Positions 11,999 through 25,664 of a stretch of DNA of 64,000 bases are shown one piece after another. The stretch lies in assembly GCA_005281725.1 (NCBI GenBank), contig SSBO01000008.1, positions 4,946,011 to 5,010,010 of the forward strand, written 5' to 3'. Both the position numbers and the translations under genes were made by a program. The stretch's first letter is position 1. Each line of letters begins with the position of its first letter. The notes beneath the pieces are model-generated. The model saw nothing but the letters and a program-made list of their open reading frames with translations, was not told the DNA's origin and did no database searches. The DNA comes from Wuchereria bancrofti (Eukaryota; Nematoda; Chromadorea; Rhabditida; Onchocercidae).

Positions 11999-14900
11999 AT
12001 GATTTGGTGTTGGTTTGCGATATTATCAACTGTGTTAGTGAATTGCTACGAATTGAAATGTGAAAAACAAATGGATGGAATACGTAAGGATTTGCTTCCA
12101 AAAACTTTGGCATTGAATGGTAGCTATAAGGTAAGCTTATGTTATATATCGGAATATATTACTATTATTATTAGCATTTCTGAACATTTGAAATCTGATA
12201 ACTGATTGCTTGATTGATGCTTGAGAAAAAATGTTAGAAAACGATAGCAATTCTTTTTTTTTCTTTTTTAGACGACAAATGAGTAATAGTTAGCATGTAG
12301 CGATATTTTAGCATTATATTGATTCATTTGTTTATTTATCTTATTTCACTTTTTTCTTTTTTTTTTCGAAAATTTACGCTACTGTAGATAGTGGTTCGGC
12401 GCACCGATTGGCTTACGAATGTAACAAGTTTGATTACCGAAAGCCATACAGCAAATGAAACTCACATTACGATCGAATCGCGTTCCACTGGCACAACTCA
12501 TTTCATCCTGGGAAGCCGCAATTACACCTATAATGGTAAGAATAGTTTTTTAGAGAAAGAAAGAAACTTTTTTTAAAAAATTTTATTTACTCTTTTATGG
12601 CTATCTATTTGGTGGTATATAGCCATAAAATTCATGCAGTAGTAAACTTCTTGATTAGATTTAATTTATCCTATTTCATGATTCTTTTATCAATCAAGTC
12701 AATAAAATCAATGAAAAGTAAGAGTGTTTGGGAAAGACTGCTATTTGTGTTGAACTGGAGAATCTGTCATTATACAGAGTGGGAAATTCTGAACATTCAT
12801 GCAGTAGTAAACTTGCTTGATTGGATTTAATTTATTCTATTTCATAATTCTTTTATTTATATCGTTTCGAATATTTTTTCTTTTAAATTTGAATTAATTT
12901 TCAGAAACTTCATGTGCGGCTTTGCCAGATGTTGCAGCACTCCCAGCAATATATTTACAGCCACAGCTTGCGGAAAGCTACAACTTTACTGGTACAACAA
13001 TGGCTGAATTGATAAAATTCATCATTTACGCCAATTTCAACTATGGTCATTTACGGAATAAAATAGAAGTTGGTGGAATTGATGCAGTTTTATGGCTTGG
13101 TTGTCATAAAAGAAAGAATAGAATATTACAGGTATTGTAAATTAAAATCTTCTATTAATTTCAATTTTTGAATAGTGCACAGTGTGAAAGACTAACTCTA
13201 TTTGCAGTTACCCGAGAAGCCTGGTAATGATTCATTAGCATGGTATTACGAATATTTTAGTTTAACTTCTATTGAAACATATGTTAAGAGTAAGTAAAAT
13301 CTTTGCTTATGCATCATTTGAAAGAGTGCACTTTAGTTAGAAGCAGCATATGCAGGTGAACATTCCCAGAAATCGTACTCCTCAACTGTTAAAAGTCCAT
13401 ATATTTTGTCTTTGCGGCTGGCTACTTTTAACGGTATGTTCTTGTCTTTTGTTATTCTCAGAATAGCCAATGAAATATTCCCAATTTAAGAAATTTCTTT
13501 TATATCTTTGAGACTTTTTAATTCTCTAACATTTCTGCTGATTTTATACAGTTTTATTAGCTAATTGATGTTATCATAATTTTGTTTCAGATACTAATTC
13601 AACATTATTAACTGGGCATGATTCTCTTGAGATTACAGAACTCGAGATGTTAACTGGTGCACAGTTAGAGGTAGAAGTGAGTATTTTGGCTGCGTCTTTT
13701 AAAATTATTGTTTATGCTCTCATCTTAATATATTTGTTATTTTCTATTTACTAGCAGGTGATGTCTTGTTACAGTTTCTCAAAGTTTGTTTTCTTCGACT
13801 TTTTAAAGCATGACCTTTTTTGGAAGCTGATTAGTTCTTTTGAAAGGTCATGATTCTGAAAAGAATATTAATGTTTCAAAAATTTCTCAGCTACCCAAAG
13901 GATTGTACTGCAGTGGTTTCCCTGGAGCCAAAAGATCTGCCATATTCCCAAATAAATTTGAAATGTCCTTTGATTATACCGATGTTGATGGCAAAGTTGT
14001 TCACGACATTGACGTAAGTTACAATAAACTTGTTATAAACTTATTCTGTTGTCTTTGGTTTCCATTTGTCATCTTTGATTTTCTTTCAGAATTAGGTTTT
14101 TCAAAAATCTTGAGAGCTGCAAAGAAAAATTTTTTTCTTAACTGTCTGACATTCCCATTCTGATAGTGTTTAAAAATTGGATTCTCAAATTGGGCATCAG
14201 CTGCAGGTTTTTTTTTGATTTAACAAGTGACGTTGTATTTTCCATGTTTATTCATATTTCTGCAGATGTACTACAATGGTAATGAACGCATATTTTGGAT
14301 GCATTTAAATGCTCGAGCAGGGAAAATTACACCTTTCATTGGAAATGCAACAATTCCCGAAGGAATCACCAACATTCATGTTATTCATGATTTCCAATAC
14401 GGTTAGTTAGTTAAAAATAGAATTTCGATTTTTTTTCTTTGGAATTCAAATTTGAGAGTCAGATGAAAATTAGTGAAAAACTTAACTTTTCGGGATCTTG
14501 AAAAATACAACTGCTTGCCAGTAGATAATTAGTTTAATTAATTAGTGAATAATTAGTTTAATTAATTAGGCTCATGATTTAAAGTACAAAGTTTTGCACC
14601 TTTTTGTTATCGAATGCAGCACATGATTATTCATAAATGAATTAATAAAATAGGTTTTTTGTGGTTTGCAGGACTTCAGTATTTGTTAGATGGAGACAAT
14701 AATGTTTGTAGCTCTGTATCAGCGATCGATGCAAATTTTGGCGATGTGCAAACAGTGAATGCATCAACGAAAGAAATTGATTTGAAGAAACCAACGCAAC
14801 TATTCTTAAGCTCAAATGACTCAGTATTTTATAATGCGGGAAAAGTGAGGATTTTGTGTCTTCGTTTTGTAATTCAATCCAAAATATTGGATCCTTTCAA

Positions 14901-16646
14901 TGAAATTCGTTCCACAAATTTTGATTTGAATTTATAAAATTTTTCAGCGAATAGTTGATGACATACCATTGGATGTTTATGTTACAAAAGTCAGTAATTC
15001 ACCTACAACCTCAACAGTTATTGAACTGCTTTACACGATGGAAAATTGGGTTGTGGAAACAGCTGCGGCACCTTTTCTTCATTCAATAATCCAATACCAT
15101 ATGGTATTTTAGAAATTAAAATTTGAACGAGGAGTATTATCCAAAAATATTATCTAAAAACAATTTCCACCCCATTCTTGGTTGTATATATAATTATGAA
15201 TAAAATTTGATGAATTACGCAACTTCAGTTATTAAAAGTATTCGTCACTAACTTCTGATGTATGTTCTTTTTTAGAACGAATCAGGCAAGAAAACGAAAA
15301 CGGTAATTCGTCTGCATTCATTCAAAAACGATTCAGGAGACGAAATTTTGCAGACCTCACTTTCCATTTATCCGTGCCTTAAACTTGTTGAAGACAGTTA
15401 TCTGTATATCAATATCAAAAATAGTAAGCAATCTTAAATTTTCAGTGGTTTTCTTATAGCAGATTGAAAACATTATTTTTACACTGAAATCGTTACTTGT
15501 GTGTATTGATAATTTCTTTAAGCAACGCTGAAAAATTTGGAAAGTTTTGGAATTGGAAGAGTTCGAGAAGGTTTACGAGAAGCCGTAGCACATGTTGCTA
15601 ATATTTCTGTGCTCCGAATTGCCAATTTCTTCGTTAGCTAAACATTTTTTTTTAAATGATTTTTCTGATTATTTTAATTCTTTGAATTAGGTGCATATTT
15701 GCAGCCTTGATATTTACTTGAGCAAATCAGCTCATTGTGTTTTTATGCTAGTTTGGGAAATATCATTTCAGTTTAAGCAGATTCAAGAGAATGTTGTTGC
15801 ATTCTTCGTTATTGGTGAAGCATCTGGTGTTAAACCAGCAAATGCATGGAATAGATCTGTAACTATTTATATATTTCTATTTTGAATTAGACATTTTCTT
15901 AACTCATCCAATCATCCAAAGTTTTGGGCTATTCCAACACTGTCTTCATGGGATTCTTGGAGAACTAAAGAATAATTCTCCCTTCGTTTTTATTACTGCC
16001 CAACGTCTTTTTCAAAAGTTCTTATAGTGAGTTTTGGTACAGGTTAAATTTCATTGATAAGCTCTCTAAAAACCTTGCCATTTTAGAATGAGACAAGTGC
16101 TGAGTCAGCTGTTAACCTACTAAATGCAACATTGAAGGAAAAGGATATAAAATTCCCTATTTTTATTGGTCATCGTATGGTGGTAAGAATTTCCTTTTTT
16201 TATAATCACAAAAATTCTATGTAAATGAAGAAGTTACGTAAGAGATATTTTAATTCATAGCACTTAAATTTTTTAAAGAGTGACAATGTTCATTTATTTA
16301 ACAGTTCTGTCAAAGGATATCCATGAGACTGATTGGATTTTCATCTTATGAATTTATTGGCTAGTAGAATGTCCCATTACTTGCAAGTTTTTCTTAAGTT
16401 CCTTTCATTGTTTTTCTTTCGTTGGTTTTTTTTTAGATGCTCAGTCTTTCAAAAGCAAGTTTGGGTATCATCCCATCAGTCTGGGCGCCGTTGCCATTAC
16501 CCACTTTTCGTGGTTATACAGGTGGTTCGATGTTTGTTCTTGGCTTCTTTATGCTTTTGCTTGGTGCAGCACTTGGTGTTGGCATTGTGTATTTTATTTG
16601 GAAGCGACAACGTTTCAGTGGTCTTGCTTATCAAGTATTTGAGTAA
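11999..16646 (+). CDS. Type I transmembrane glycoprotein, nematode family not recognised
   Basis: Fifteen exons close in phase to 690 residues: 11999-12130, 12388-12535, 12905-13131, 13208-13289, 13356-13433, 13591-13676, 13891-14013, 14266-14401, 14672-14844, 14948-15103, 15276-15423, 15523-15632, 15691-15858, 16087-16182, 16437-16646. The N-terminus MIWCWFAILSTVLVNC is a signal peptide. The long ectodomain carries many N-x-S/T sequons and scattered cysteines. A single glycine-rich membrane helix lies at about 653-676 (FVLGFFMLLLGAALGVG), followed by a basic stop and a short tail ending YQVFE. I do not recognise a catalytic domain. It resembles large uncharacterised invertebrate type I membrane proteins, some of which carry a LolA-like label in databases, but this is a weak recollection. 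A CAG acceptor six bases before the ATG could be a spliced-leader site. Confidence 0.85.
12631..12856. repeat. 60-bp direct repeat inside an intron
   Basis: A segment beginning TTCATGCAGTAGTAAACTT and ending TTCTTTTAT occurs at 12631-12690 and again, with a few substitutions, at 12796-12856. Both copies lie in the second intron of the type I membrane-protein gene, 165 bp apart. It is a local duplication. Confidence 0.85.
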
Positions 16647-18080
16647 AAATATTTCTTTGATTTGTTCAGTTTATGATTTTCTTTCCTTGCTCAATATTTC
16701 TCCTTTTCAAAAAAAAAGATGTGAAAATTATTGGGGGAATTATTAATGATCGGTACATTTTTTCACTCTATTAAATGAAAGTAGATTTAGTATTTTAAAT
16801 GTCTGATTATTTTTGGTCCATCTTCAAAACTTTTTTCTAGCACTTTATCATTTGTGCACTTAATTTTCTGTACTTGTACAGGTTGTCATCTTCATGGTTT
16901 CAGTGATACCTGAAAAATTTTCTTTCCTGTTTCTGTTTTTGCATTTCAAATATTCACTTCAATTCGTACAGGCTTTAAAATGGTTACTTCCACTGCAACC
17001 TTTTCACCATATATCATTCAAGTAGATCAAGCTAGTATATCAAAAATATCACTTTTCTTTTTCCAAATTTCAATTTCGGATATAATGTAACTTTACACAG
17101 TTTAAAATTTATTGAATAAAATATAAGTATATCATTAATTGTTTATACTTTTCAGGCTTGTCACTGCAAAATTCTATAATTTTTCATCTTTAAACTTTTA
17201 TTTCCAGAGCGTTTCATCCATTTTATTTGCATCTGTTGCATATCGTTTTTGCATGCTACTGATAAAGGCGCTAGTAAAAATTGCAAATTTATTCTTTAAC
17301 GTAATACGAAATTCCATAAAATGCGAACTCATGGGTGAATCAAAGAGAAAAATTGGCATGAGTAATATTTGTACTAAGTTAATATGTAGGTGTATTTTTG
17401 GTACGATACTCACAATTCATTCTGTTATGTAGTATCCCATCCAATTTCATCTATATTTGTTAGCATTTGATTTTATTGTGGTTGCAATAACTCTTATCAA
17501 TTATTATTATTCATTCCTTGCAATAGCAATGTAAATTGTTGCAACAAATTACTTCGGTGTTGATGCTCTGGTTGGTACTTCAAAAATATATTTCTTTGTC
17601 TTTTTCGGAGTTTAATTTTCATCATTTCATGCAGTTTGAACATAGTACCAGTTAAATGGAAACTTTTACAAACCAGTGTTGGTTTAATGGAGATTTGGAA
17701 ATTAGGTTTACCTTATTACCGAATTTCATCAGATGGATTATAATTTCTAAAAAAGTTCAAACTGCTTTTTGATTCATGGTTTCTTGTATTAAATGGAAGG
17801 TAAACGATCCTGTACTGATTATATATTTTGAGTTAGCCTTCCTTTGCAGTTTTTAAATTATAGTTCACAATGAAATATTTAATATTAATGTCAACACTGT
17901 TGTGCGTGTAAGGGCGTCATATCATTAATTATTAATAAAAAATTTGCTTGCTTCGATCAATTCATGGAATGGTATATAACCAATATTGAAAAATTGAAAT
18001 TTATGCATGGATTGATGTGCTTGTTTACTTGCGTTATGCGTGAAATATTTTCATAAATTGTTTAGATCACTTTATAAAAT
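16647..18080. other. Intergenic, no gene supported
   Basis: AT-rich spacer between the type I membrane-protein gene and MRPL15, both on the plus strand. Short frames at 17139-17432 have no family resemblance or in-phase splice partners. A TTTAG acceptor at about 18065, 15 bases before the MRPL15 ATG, may be a trans-splice site. Confidence 0.6.
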
Positions 18081-20348
18081 ATGGCTTCAAAGATAATTAA
18101 ATCGGCACGTGAACGTGCTTTGCGATATGTGGAAAATGCAAGCCGTTTACAAAGACAAGATCTTCGAGATAATCCTGGTGCTAGAACTCAGGTATGAGAT
18201 TTGTTCTGGTGAAATGTTACCGAGGTTAGTAAAATGTGAATTTGATTCAGTTAGCAGTTCATTTTCCCATCATTTCTACTATACGATTTCCTTATTTTTT
18301 TACGGGACTTTCGATTGAAAAATGATCTTGTGTTAATTTTTTATAACTAAAAAGAAAGCTTAGTTTAGTTTTTTACGAAAGTTTTTTTATGACGATTTTT
18401 TGTGATACTTCATTGTTTATTGCGTCTACAAGGTACTATATCATTGCAACTTTTTTTTTATTTCAAGATGATGCATTTCTCACATACAATTCGAGTGAAA
18501 TTGATGATTAGATAAAGCAGCAATTTCGATTTAATTTTTTGTCGAAATGGTTAGTCAAATAATAGAGTTTATTTAAGCGTCGTCAAATAAAATCTTCCTT
18601 GCACAATCAAGCTGGGCATACAATCGGTGAGCTTCAGCATGCTGCGAAACCTCCACTTGGATGGATTTGGGGTAATTTCTATCAACCGTGGCAACGTCTT
18701 TTTCCAGGCGAAGAACATTTTAACGGTGATATTAAGTAGGTCATTTTGTGATTTCTTTACTTCCAATTGATTATTTTGCTATTATTAAAATCATTTAATG
18801 TTCCTATTATTTCAGGTTTCACATCATTCTGACATTTCACTAAATACAGTTGACTGGAAGTGAATAATTAAATCTTTAAATAGTTTTGAGGGATATACTT
18901 CCAAGATAATTTTATACCTACTTTTTGGGACATATTTCTGTATCGTTGCTTTCCCATGGAAATCTTCGCTTTCTTTCTTGTTCTGTTTTCTTATCCAATT
19001 TTCTATTTTTTTTTATTACACGTAAAATGCAACTTTTCTTGTTTTAAAGGGAATTTTAATGGAAGTTTGATGATATTTTAGCTTAAGACGAGAATATCCA
19101 CCGTTATCATTGGTTGAATTACAACGACTAATTGATTTGGGTTGGTTAGATACTTCATCATTGATCGATATCACTGCTCTGTGCAATACTCGAAGATATC
19201 ATTGTAAACCTTCATTGAGACAGTTTGGAGTACAGTTGACAGATCAGGTAATAGTGCATCTGTCTTCACATTTCTTGAAAGTTAAATTTTACTTTACATT
19301 TTAAATTGTCTGTAATTCATGAAGGAAAAAGAAATTCATTGCTCTGCTTGAATAATAGGAATCAGTTATTGAGTACCATGTGGGAATTATGAACATGTTC
19401 GAATTTTTCAATGTTCGAGCAAATTGGAAGATTATTAGGCTATGAACTGGAATTATGATATTCATTTTGAATAGATATCATGTATTAAAATTGTTCAAAT
19501 ATTTGGTTCTGATTTCTGAAAGATGGTTACTTGGCTTTTTTTAGGGTGCTGATTGTTTTGCTACTGCTATAAATTTGGAAGTACAATGGGCCTCAGAAGC
19601 CGCAATCGCAGCCGTGGAAAAAGCTGGAGGTAGAATCAGAGTTGCATATTATGATGCGGCAGCTTTAGAAGCAGCTATCGATCCAGAAAAATGGTTCTTA
19701 TCAGGTACAAAAATCCCTCCAGCTGTTGTGGAGAGTCTAAATTTTTTCCAACTCTTCAATTTAATTTATCTTAGAAAAGCTACTTTGTGCTCACAGTTAA
19801 ATCATTCTGGACCGCTGTTTCAAATTTTAATCGCTTTGTTTCAAGTTTTATATTTTACTTTTATCTTAAATTATGTCTCCTAATTAAAAAGTTTGTTGCT
19901 GGACCTCAAGTATATCGTTAGTATCATCGCATTAGAAGGTGACATCCAGTCTTACTGAGACTTAATTACAGGAAGGCCTATCCCACGACGCAAAGCCCCT
20001 CCTGAAAGTCTTATTTCACTTTACACTGATCCTCGGCGTCGTGGCTACTTGGCTGATCCGGAAGATCTGATTAAAGCGGAGGAGGATTTGGCTCAAATTA
20101 TGGGATACGAGAGAAAACCTGCTCGAGAACAATGGGAAGAAAAGAGGCCTGATCAACTATTTTTTGGTATTCCATCTGGCTCAATAGTTAGTTTAAAAGA
20201 TAAGAAATGTTTTGCGCCAACACATTCTGTTCTCCAAAGATATTATGGAATTGACGATAATACAAGAGAAAGTTTTGTTGCCGATCATTCTTATGCTACT
20301 ACTTTTTCATCGACATCAATGCGAAACAATGATTTCATATATTCATGA
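18081..20348 (+). CDS. MRPL15: Mitochondrial ribosomal protein L15 (uL15m)
   Basis: Five exons (18081-18191, 18578-18735, 19082-19247, 19545-19704, 19972-20348) give 323 residues, slightly longer than the human protein. Recognisable uL15m features are the basic N-terminus, the segment PPLGWIWGNFYQPWQRLFP leading to HFNGDIN, the strand PLSLVELQRLIDLGWLD, and GGRIRVAYYDAAAL before the metazoan mitochondrial C-terminal extension (RRKAPPESLISLYTDPRRRGYL). It is a structural protein of the mitochondrial large ribosomal subunit. The early residues are basic and amphipathic, consistent with mitochondrial import. It is convergent with GCNA, with stops about 490 bp apart. An AATAAA at about 20590 is a plausible poly(A) signal. 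Confidence 0.93.
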
Positions 20349-20839
20349 TTTAATAAGATTGTAAAAATTATATTTTCCAATGTTTCATACGGATTACAGC
20401 AAGATCACAAGAAATATAATCAGTATATACTAAAATATTTCATTTGCACTGTTCACCGAATGATTGTGAGTCATAATAATCAGAGAAAATGAAATTAACA
20501 ACAATTGTAAATATTGTTAGCTTTAACAATAAGGATTTATATCTTTTAAATGCTCATATCGAAGATTGTAGAACTTATTCTGTCATTTCAAAAATCCAAA
20601 TAAAAAAAGAAGTGAAATAATTTCTCTCATTCAGTTTCTTGAGATTAACTTGAATTGTCATGAGAACTACATCATCTTGAATGGTTTTTATAAATTTCCA
20701 AATTTCCAAGATTCGAATTAGTATACACAAGATCCAAAATTTTCATATTAACAAAATGTAAATTTCAATTGTAAATATTAGGAAAATTGGTAACAAAAAT
20801 AGGAAAAACTGCCAACAGTGAGAGAAATTTTTTTCTTTA
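20349..20839. other. Convergent 3' spacer
   Basis: The region between the stop of MRPL15 (plus) and the stop of GCNA (minus). It presumably carries both 3' untranslated regions. No open frame of interest is present. Confidence 0.65.
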
Positions 20840-23800
20840 TTATTCAACAGTAATAATTTCTCCTGTTTCGGAAGCCATTCCTTTCTCCTGTAACATTTCA
20901 AAATTAATGAGAAACAAGTAAACAATTATTACTATTGATTCATTGCTAGTAATAAAGATTTGTCCAAAGTATCTCTCTGTCCTAAAGGGTGTGGTGCTAT
21001 TGATTGCTATTTAAAAAAAAACCTCTTTGAAGCGTAGTGATAAAATCTTCATGATTTCTGCGGGCTTCACACCAGGTTTTCGTTCTTTTCCATAATTTTC
21101 TTTCACAAACTGTGCAAATGTATTGGCTGGCCTTCTCGAGAATTCCTTTCCATCACGCGATCTTAGGATAAAATGTCCCTGGCAAATACCACAAACTTTA
21201 CGATCAATGTCAAGCGATTTTGAATGTCGTTTGATTCTGAAATTTAATATTTTCATTATCTGATTGTAGATTAATATTAATGATGCAAAAAACTGTGCAA
21301 ACCAATGAAATGTTTGAAAGAAAGAATTTGGAATACATAATGAATTCATATATACTCTTTATTCCAACATCATTTTTTTGAACCTTCAAAATATAACTTT
21401 AACACTTGCAGAAAGTAATAGCATTAGGACTAACGTCTGTCCACAACGATCACAAACATATAAATATTTGGCATCAATTATATAATTATGACATCGTTCG
21501 ATAAGCGGCAAAGATGGGAACACTTTTTGACATCGATACACCCTGAAAAATTGTGAGTCATAAATGTTGAAGTAACCCACTGAATATGTATAAACTGAAT
21601 GCAAAACAGCTTTAGTACAGAAATTTTACTATTGCTTTCTTCATTCTAATATTTTTATTAATTAATTATATGAAGCTAATTATTACATCCATCATATGTA
21701 ATTTATTCAGCAATCTTTTTTTTTTCAAATGCATCTTTAGTTTCATCAATTATTATTCAAAGTCTATTTTCAGTGGTATAAGTCCCATTTTACCAAGTTC
21801 TTTTTTTTTGTTAATCAATTTAAAATGTAATATTTTTGACATCGATGTGTAATCTACTCAGCTTGTCCCCACGGTATATAAGCTGTAAATTCAGGACGTA
21901 TGTATACGCTTAACGCATGTAGCATGTTTTTCAACTTCGTTTCAATATTGTCAAAAATTGAAATTAAAAAGTTAAATCTAATTTTTTAAAGAAGTGAATC
22001 TTATTTTAGTGAATATTCATGAAGTTTAAAGCAAATTTAAAGTGTTATTCAGCAATTAAATTACCAGTATTTCCATGCCGGTCCATGTCCACCCTTATGG
22101 ATATGATCGATGACCCAAACTGCAGCATGGCACATTTCATGTAACAGTGTATCACGCAGCCGTTCTACAACCAAATTTCCTTCATTTGCATATCTTTTTA
22201 AAACAAATTGGTAAAAACCAGTTCTTTTATTCTTTTTTTTTAAGATTATTATTCCGTGTTTACTCAACTATAATCAGTGTTTACATTCTACCACTGTCCT
22301 TCAGTTTCAAATTCGAAGAAATTAGATCTATTATCATTTAATATGAGAAATAAGGAAAACATCAATCAATATGCTCCATAATTAATCGTTATAAAATTAT
22401 AAAGTCAAGTGAGATAAAACAATTATTTATTTTGCATGTAAAATGCAAATTTTGTTATATTTTGAAAAGTTGAACAGTGATCTACCTGGAGTATCACAAA
22501 CTTTAATGGAAAGCTCGATATCGGCTGTGCCATTTGGTTTGCAACGACAACGACCTGCTGTTAGTCGTAATCGTGCATTCCAGTTTGGTACCATATTTGG
22601 ATCTAACTAAAATTTTGTTAATTCAGTACAAATTAAATTTAGTTGAAACCAAAATGAAAATCAGAATTTTCTCCCTCAAAATTACATACTACATGCATAC
22701 AATTTGATCAATGAAAAAGACTCAAAATTTATCAAATTGTACTTTATTTTCGAAACAGCGTCTTCTGTACACATCAAACAATTTTGCCGTCAATTCTTTT
22801 CGAATTCGTGGAAATTTAGCCGTGGTATATTTTTGAGCAACTCGATGTACAGGACCATTTTGTGAAAGAGCCAAAAGGAAAATTTCATCATCATCTTGAT
22901 AACTCTGAATTAATTTACATAACTGTCTGCTGTTTCTTTTTCCAGCATTATTTAACATTCATTATAACAGTTTAAATTAAATCATGATGGAAAAAAAGAA
23001 AAGTAAATCCACCTTTTTTTGAATATTTGATGCACTCTGTGATTTCAAAAGCATATTGGCATGTTCATCATTGTTTATGTTTTCTGAAAAATATGAAAAT
23101 AACTAATGAAAAATTTAGACATTAATACAAATTTTCCGATTGTTGTTACTGCCAGATAAACTTCTTTAGACTCAATGAATAGCATACCATTTCTCCTCAC
23201 AATAGATTAATTTTAGAAATTTTAGAAATTTACAAATATATACATTCAAAATATTACTTTCTATTGGCGGATGATGCCAATATGTTGCATACTCATTGTT
23301 AATGTTTTTTGGGAGATGTCGAATTTTCTCATCTCCAATATTATTAATTACTTCACCAATCAATTGTACATCATCGCTTGAACTTGATTCGCATTCTGAG
23401 TTAGACTCAACGTTGAACTCTCTATCAGTCATGATTGACCTGAAAAAATAAATTTTAAATCCTGGCTAATATTTACTCATTAAGAAAGATTATACAAATA
23501 ACTGCATTAAAAATTACCATTCTCACTGAACGTTTATCACAGTTAAATAGTATTTAATGAATAGCGATATAGTTTGAGATAGCTATAAAATTTGTATAAA
23601 ATTTCAACAGGCTTTCGTGCATGTTCCCGAGAATTGAGACATCTTTTTTTTAAATATTCAGTAAACATTCTGAGATAAAAGGATGAATCTATGTATGACA
23701 ATTGGTAAAAAGAGGAAACAATAGCAAGTGGAGCTAAAATAAGTAATTAATTTCTACCTTAATCAATACTTGCGATATTATTTTATATTAGAAAGAATTT

Positions 23801-25664
23801 CCAGCAAAAAAAAATTTGGGACAAGAAGGATAAAACTGTACAATCAAGACGAAATTTACCCATCTAAATCGCGTGACTCATACGTTTTTGTAACAGATGA
23901 CTGAGTTTTGACTTCTTTTAAGTCTGGAAATTGGAATTTTACAAATTTTCACTTCAAAATGAAAAAAAAAAAGCGTTTGAATCCATCGTACTAATAGGTT
24001 ACAAGCGAGAAGCACGATCCATTGCGTCTATACAAAATACCACTAACCACACTTGGCCACTCACTAATCAATATGCAAATTTTTTCGAAAATTTTCCTCA
24101 AGAAAAAGCATTACAGAAATATAGTTTGAGACGTACATTTTTCAAACTTCTCATCACTATCCTCATCAGATGGTACAAATTCATTGCATATTTCGTTACT
24201 ATAATTATTCAACGAATTTCTGAAATAGAAAATCCAAGAAATTCATAATAATGTATCTAAGCATTAATCATTTTAAGACCTCCCTGATCTATCTCTGACT
24301 TTCTAAGATGCTGTTCTAAATTATTGGTCGTTAATCTTAATCATAAGAACTTCTTGGCTACTATCTTCTTGATATATCAATTACATTTGTTACGATATTG
24401 AAGTGATCATTTTTTTAAAGATAAATTTAACAATTAATTATTAGCTATATACTGTAATGCCATATATTATTCAACCCGTTAAATTTGTACAATTTCTACT
24501 TGACCTGAATTGTTAGGCTTTACTCTACTCTAATTTCATGCTTGATTCATCTTGCATCACAGTACTTCATCGGTTCAAAAAAATTCATCATCAAAATCCG
24601 CTATATAACAAATTACCTCTTAAGATCCACATTCTCTTTCAATTCGGGGTATAAATCAAATAATGTTGAAACTTTTTTGCTATCAATGCTTGCATCCGAA
24701 AGATCGCTTTTGAAAAATGACGAAAATTCCGCGGTTTTCTGCAAAAAAGTGATCAATAAAAGACAATAATTCATTAAAACGCTTTCAAGTATAGTGCCTA
24801 AGTTCTCGATCAGTTCTTCAAGTCTTAAATAACCTTGTCTAATTCCTTTCGTACGCTTTTTTGCCGTTGTCGATTGTAGGTATTGTTTTTCTTTTTGTAG
24901 GATTGCTCATCGTTTGATATATATGAGGAATTCTCTGAAATAAAAAAAAAATTCCATTTTTAAATTTTACTATTTAATCTAGTTAGACATTTTAATCCAG
25001 TTACAATTTAATCTAATTAGGCATTAGCATATTGAAAAAACCTTCTTCAGAAGAAGTGTAATCCTTGACGAGAAAACTATCTTCCAGATAAGTATCGTCA
25101 CTGACGCTTGTTACTTCATCATCCGTATGATCAACTCGATGTCTATACGTGTTTCGTTTCGTGAAACTCAACGTTTCCAACAAACGACTTATGTTTCTAT
25201 TAATTTTTTATTATTTTTTTAATAAATAATTTTAACAAGGACATGAATTTGCTAATAGGAAATTCAAATCTAATCTTTGAAACAATTTGGATTTTATCAT
25301 TTAATCTAAATTTCTCATATTTTTTATTAATTATTGCTAGCAACATGCTGCCACTTTTTTTCAGTCAAAATCATAAATAGCTAATAAATGATCAGAATAA
25401 ATTAAGCTAACTTATTTTGAATTAAAGGAAAAAATGTCAAACTCATCTTAATTTCGAAATATATGAAATAAAATTTTACAACTTTTTACAACAATAAATC
25501 ATCTTATTACAACAATAAACTTACTGAATATTGGTACCACTATTTTCATCATTTTCGTAAATATCACTTTGTACTTCGTCAATATCCTTATCACTTTCAT
25601 CACCATTATCATTGTCATCGTCAGTTGAAGAATCACTGATAATAATTCGTCGATATTGTGACAT
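20840..25664 (-). CDS. GCNA: Germ cell nuclear acidic protein, SprT-like protease
   Basis: Fourteen exons close in phase to 562 residues: 25525-25664, 25042-25196, 24834-24934, 24617-24738, 24137-24219, 23860-23923, 23258-23439, 23013-23083, 22743-22922, 22486-22606, 22065-22164, 21435-21542, 21023-21236, 20840-20887. The first ~300 residues are disordered, acidic and serine-rich, with likely SUMO-interacting motifs (RIIISDSS at 6-13; VQLIG at 246-250). The SprT metalloprotease domain follows, with zinc motif HEMCH at 415-419, then a zinc ribbon (CxxC at 470-473 and 491-494). An HMG-box-like end begins RRPANTFAQFV near 510. This is the full GCNA architecture. Family members (gcna-1 in C. elegans) act in germ cells against DNA-protein crosslinks. 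The acceptor of exon 9 (22922) is the least certain junction. Confidence 0.93.

Noticed and set aside
17139..17432. Overlapping frames on both strands between the membrane-protein gene and MRPL15
   Set aside because: They have low-complexity composition, no in-phase splice partners and no recognisable motif.
21858..21929. Minus-strand frame MLHALSVYIRPEFTAYIP in a GCNA intron, looking like a possible extra exon
   Set aside because: GCNA exons at 22065 and 21542 join in perfect phase and match the family without it. The upstream acceptors that would include it introduce a stop.
22190..22267. Longer version of the SprT exon of GCNA reading through FYQFVLKRYANEG
   Set aside because: It would insert about 20 residues between the conserved KVCDTP strand and ERLRDTLLHE, where GCNA has almost none. 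Acceptor GTTGTAG at 22165 gives the exact family junction.
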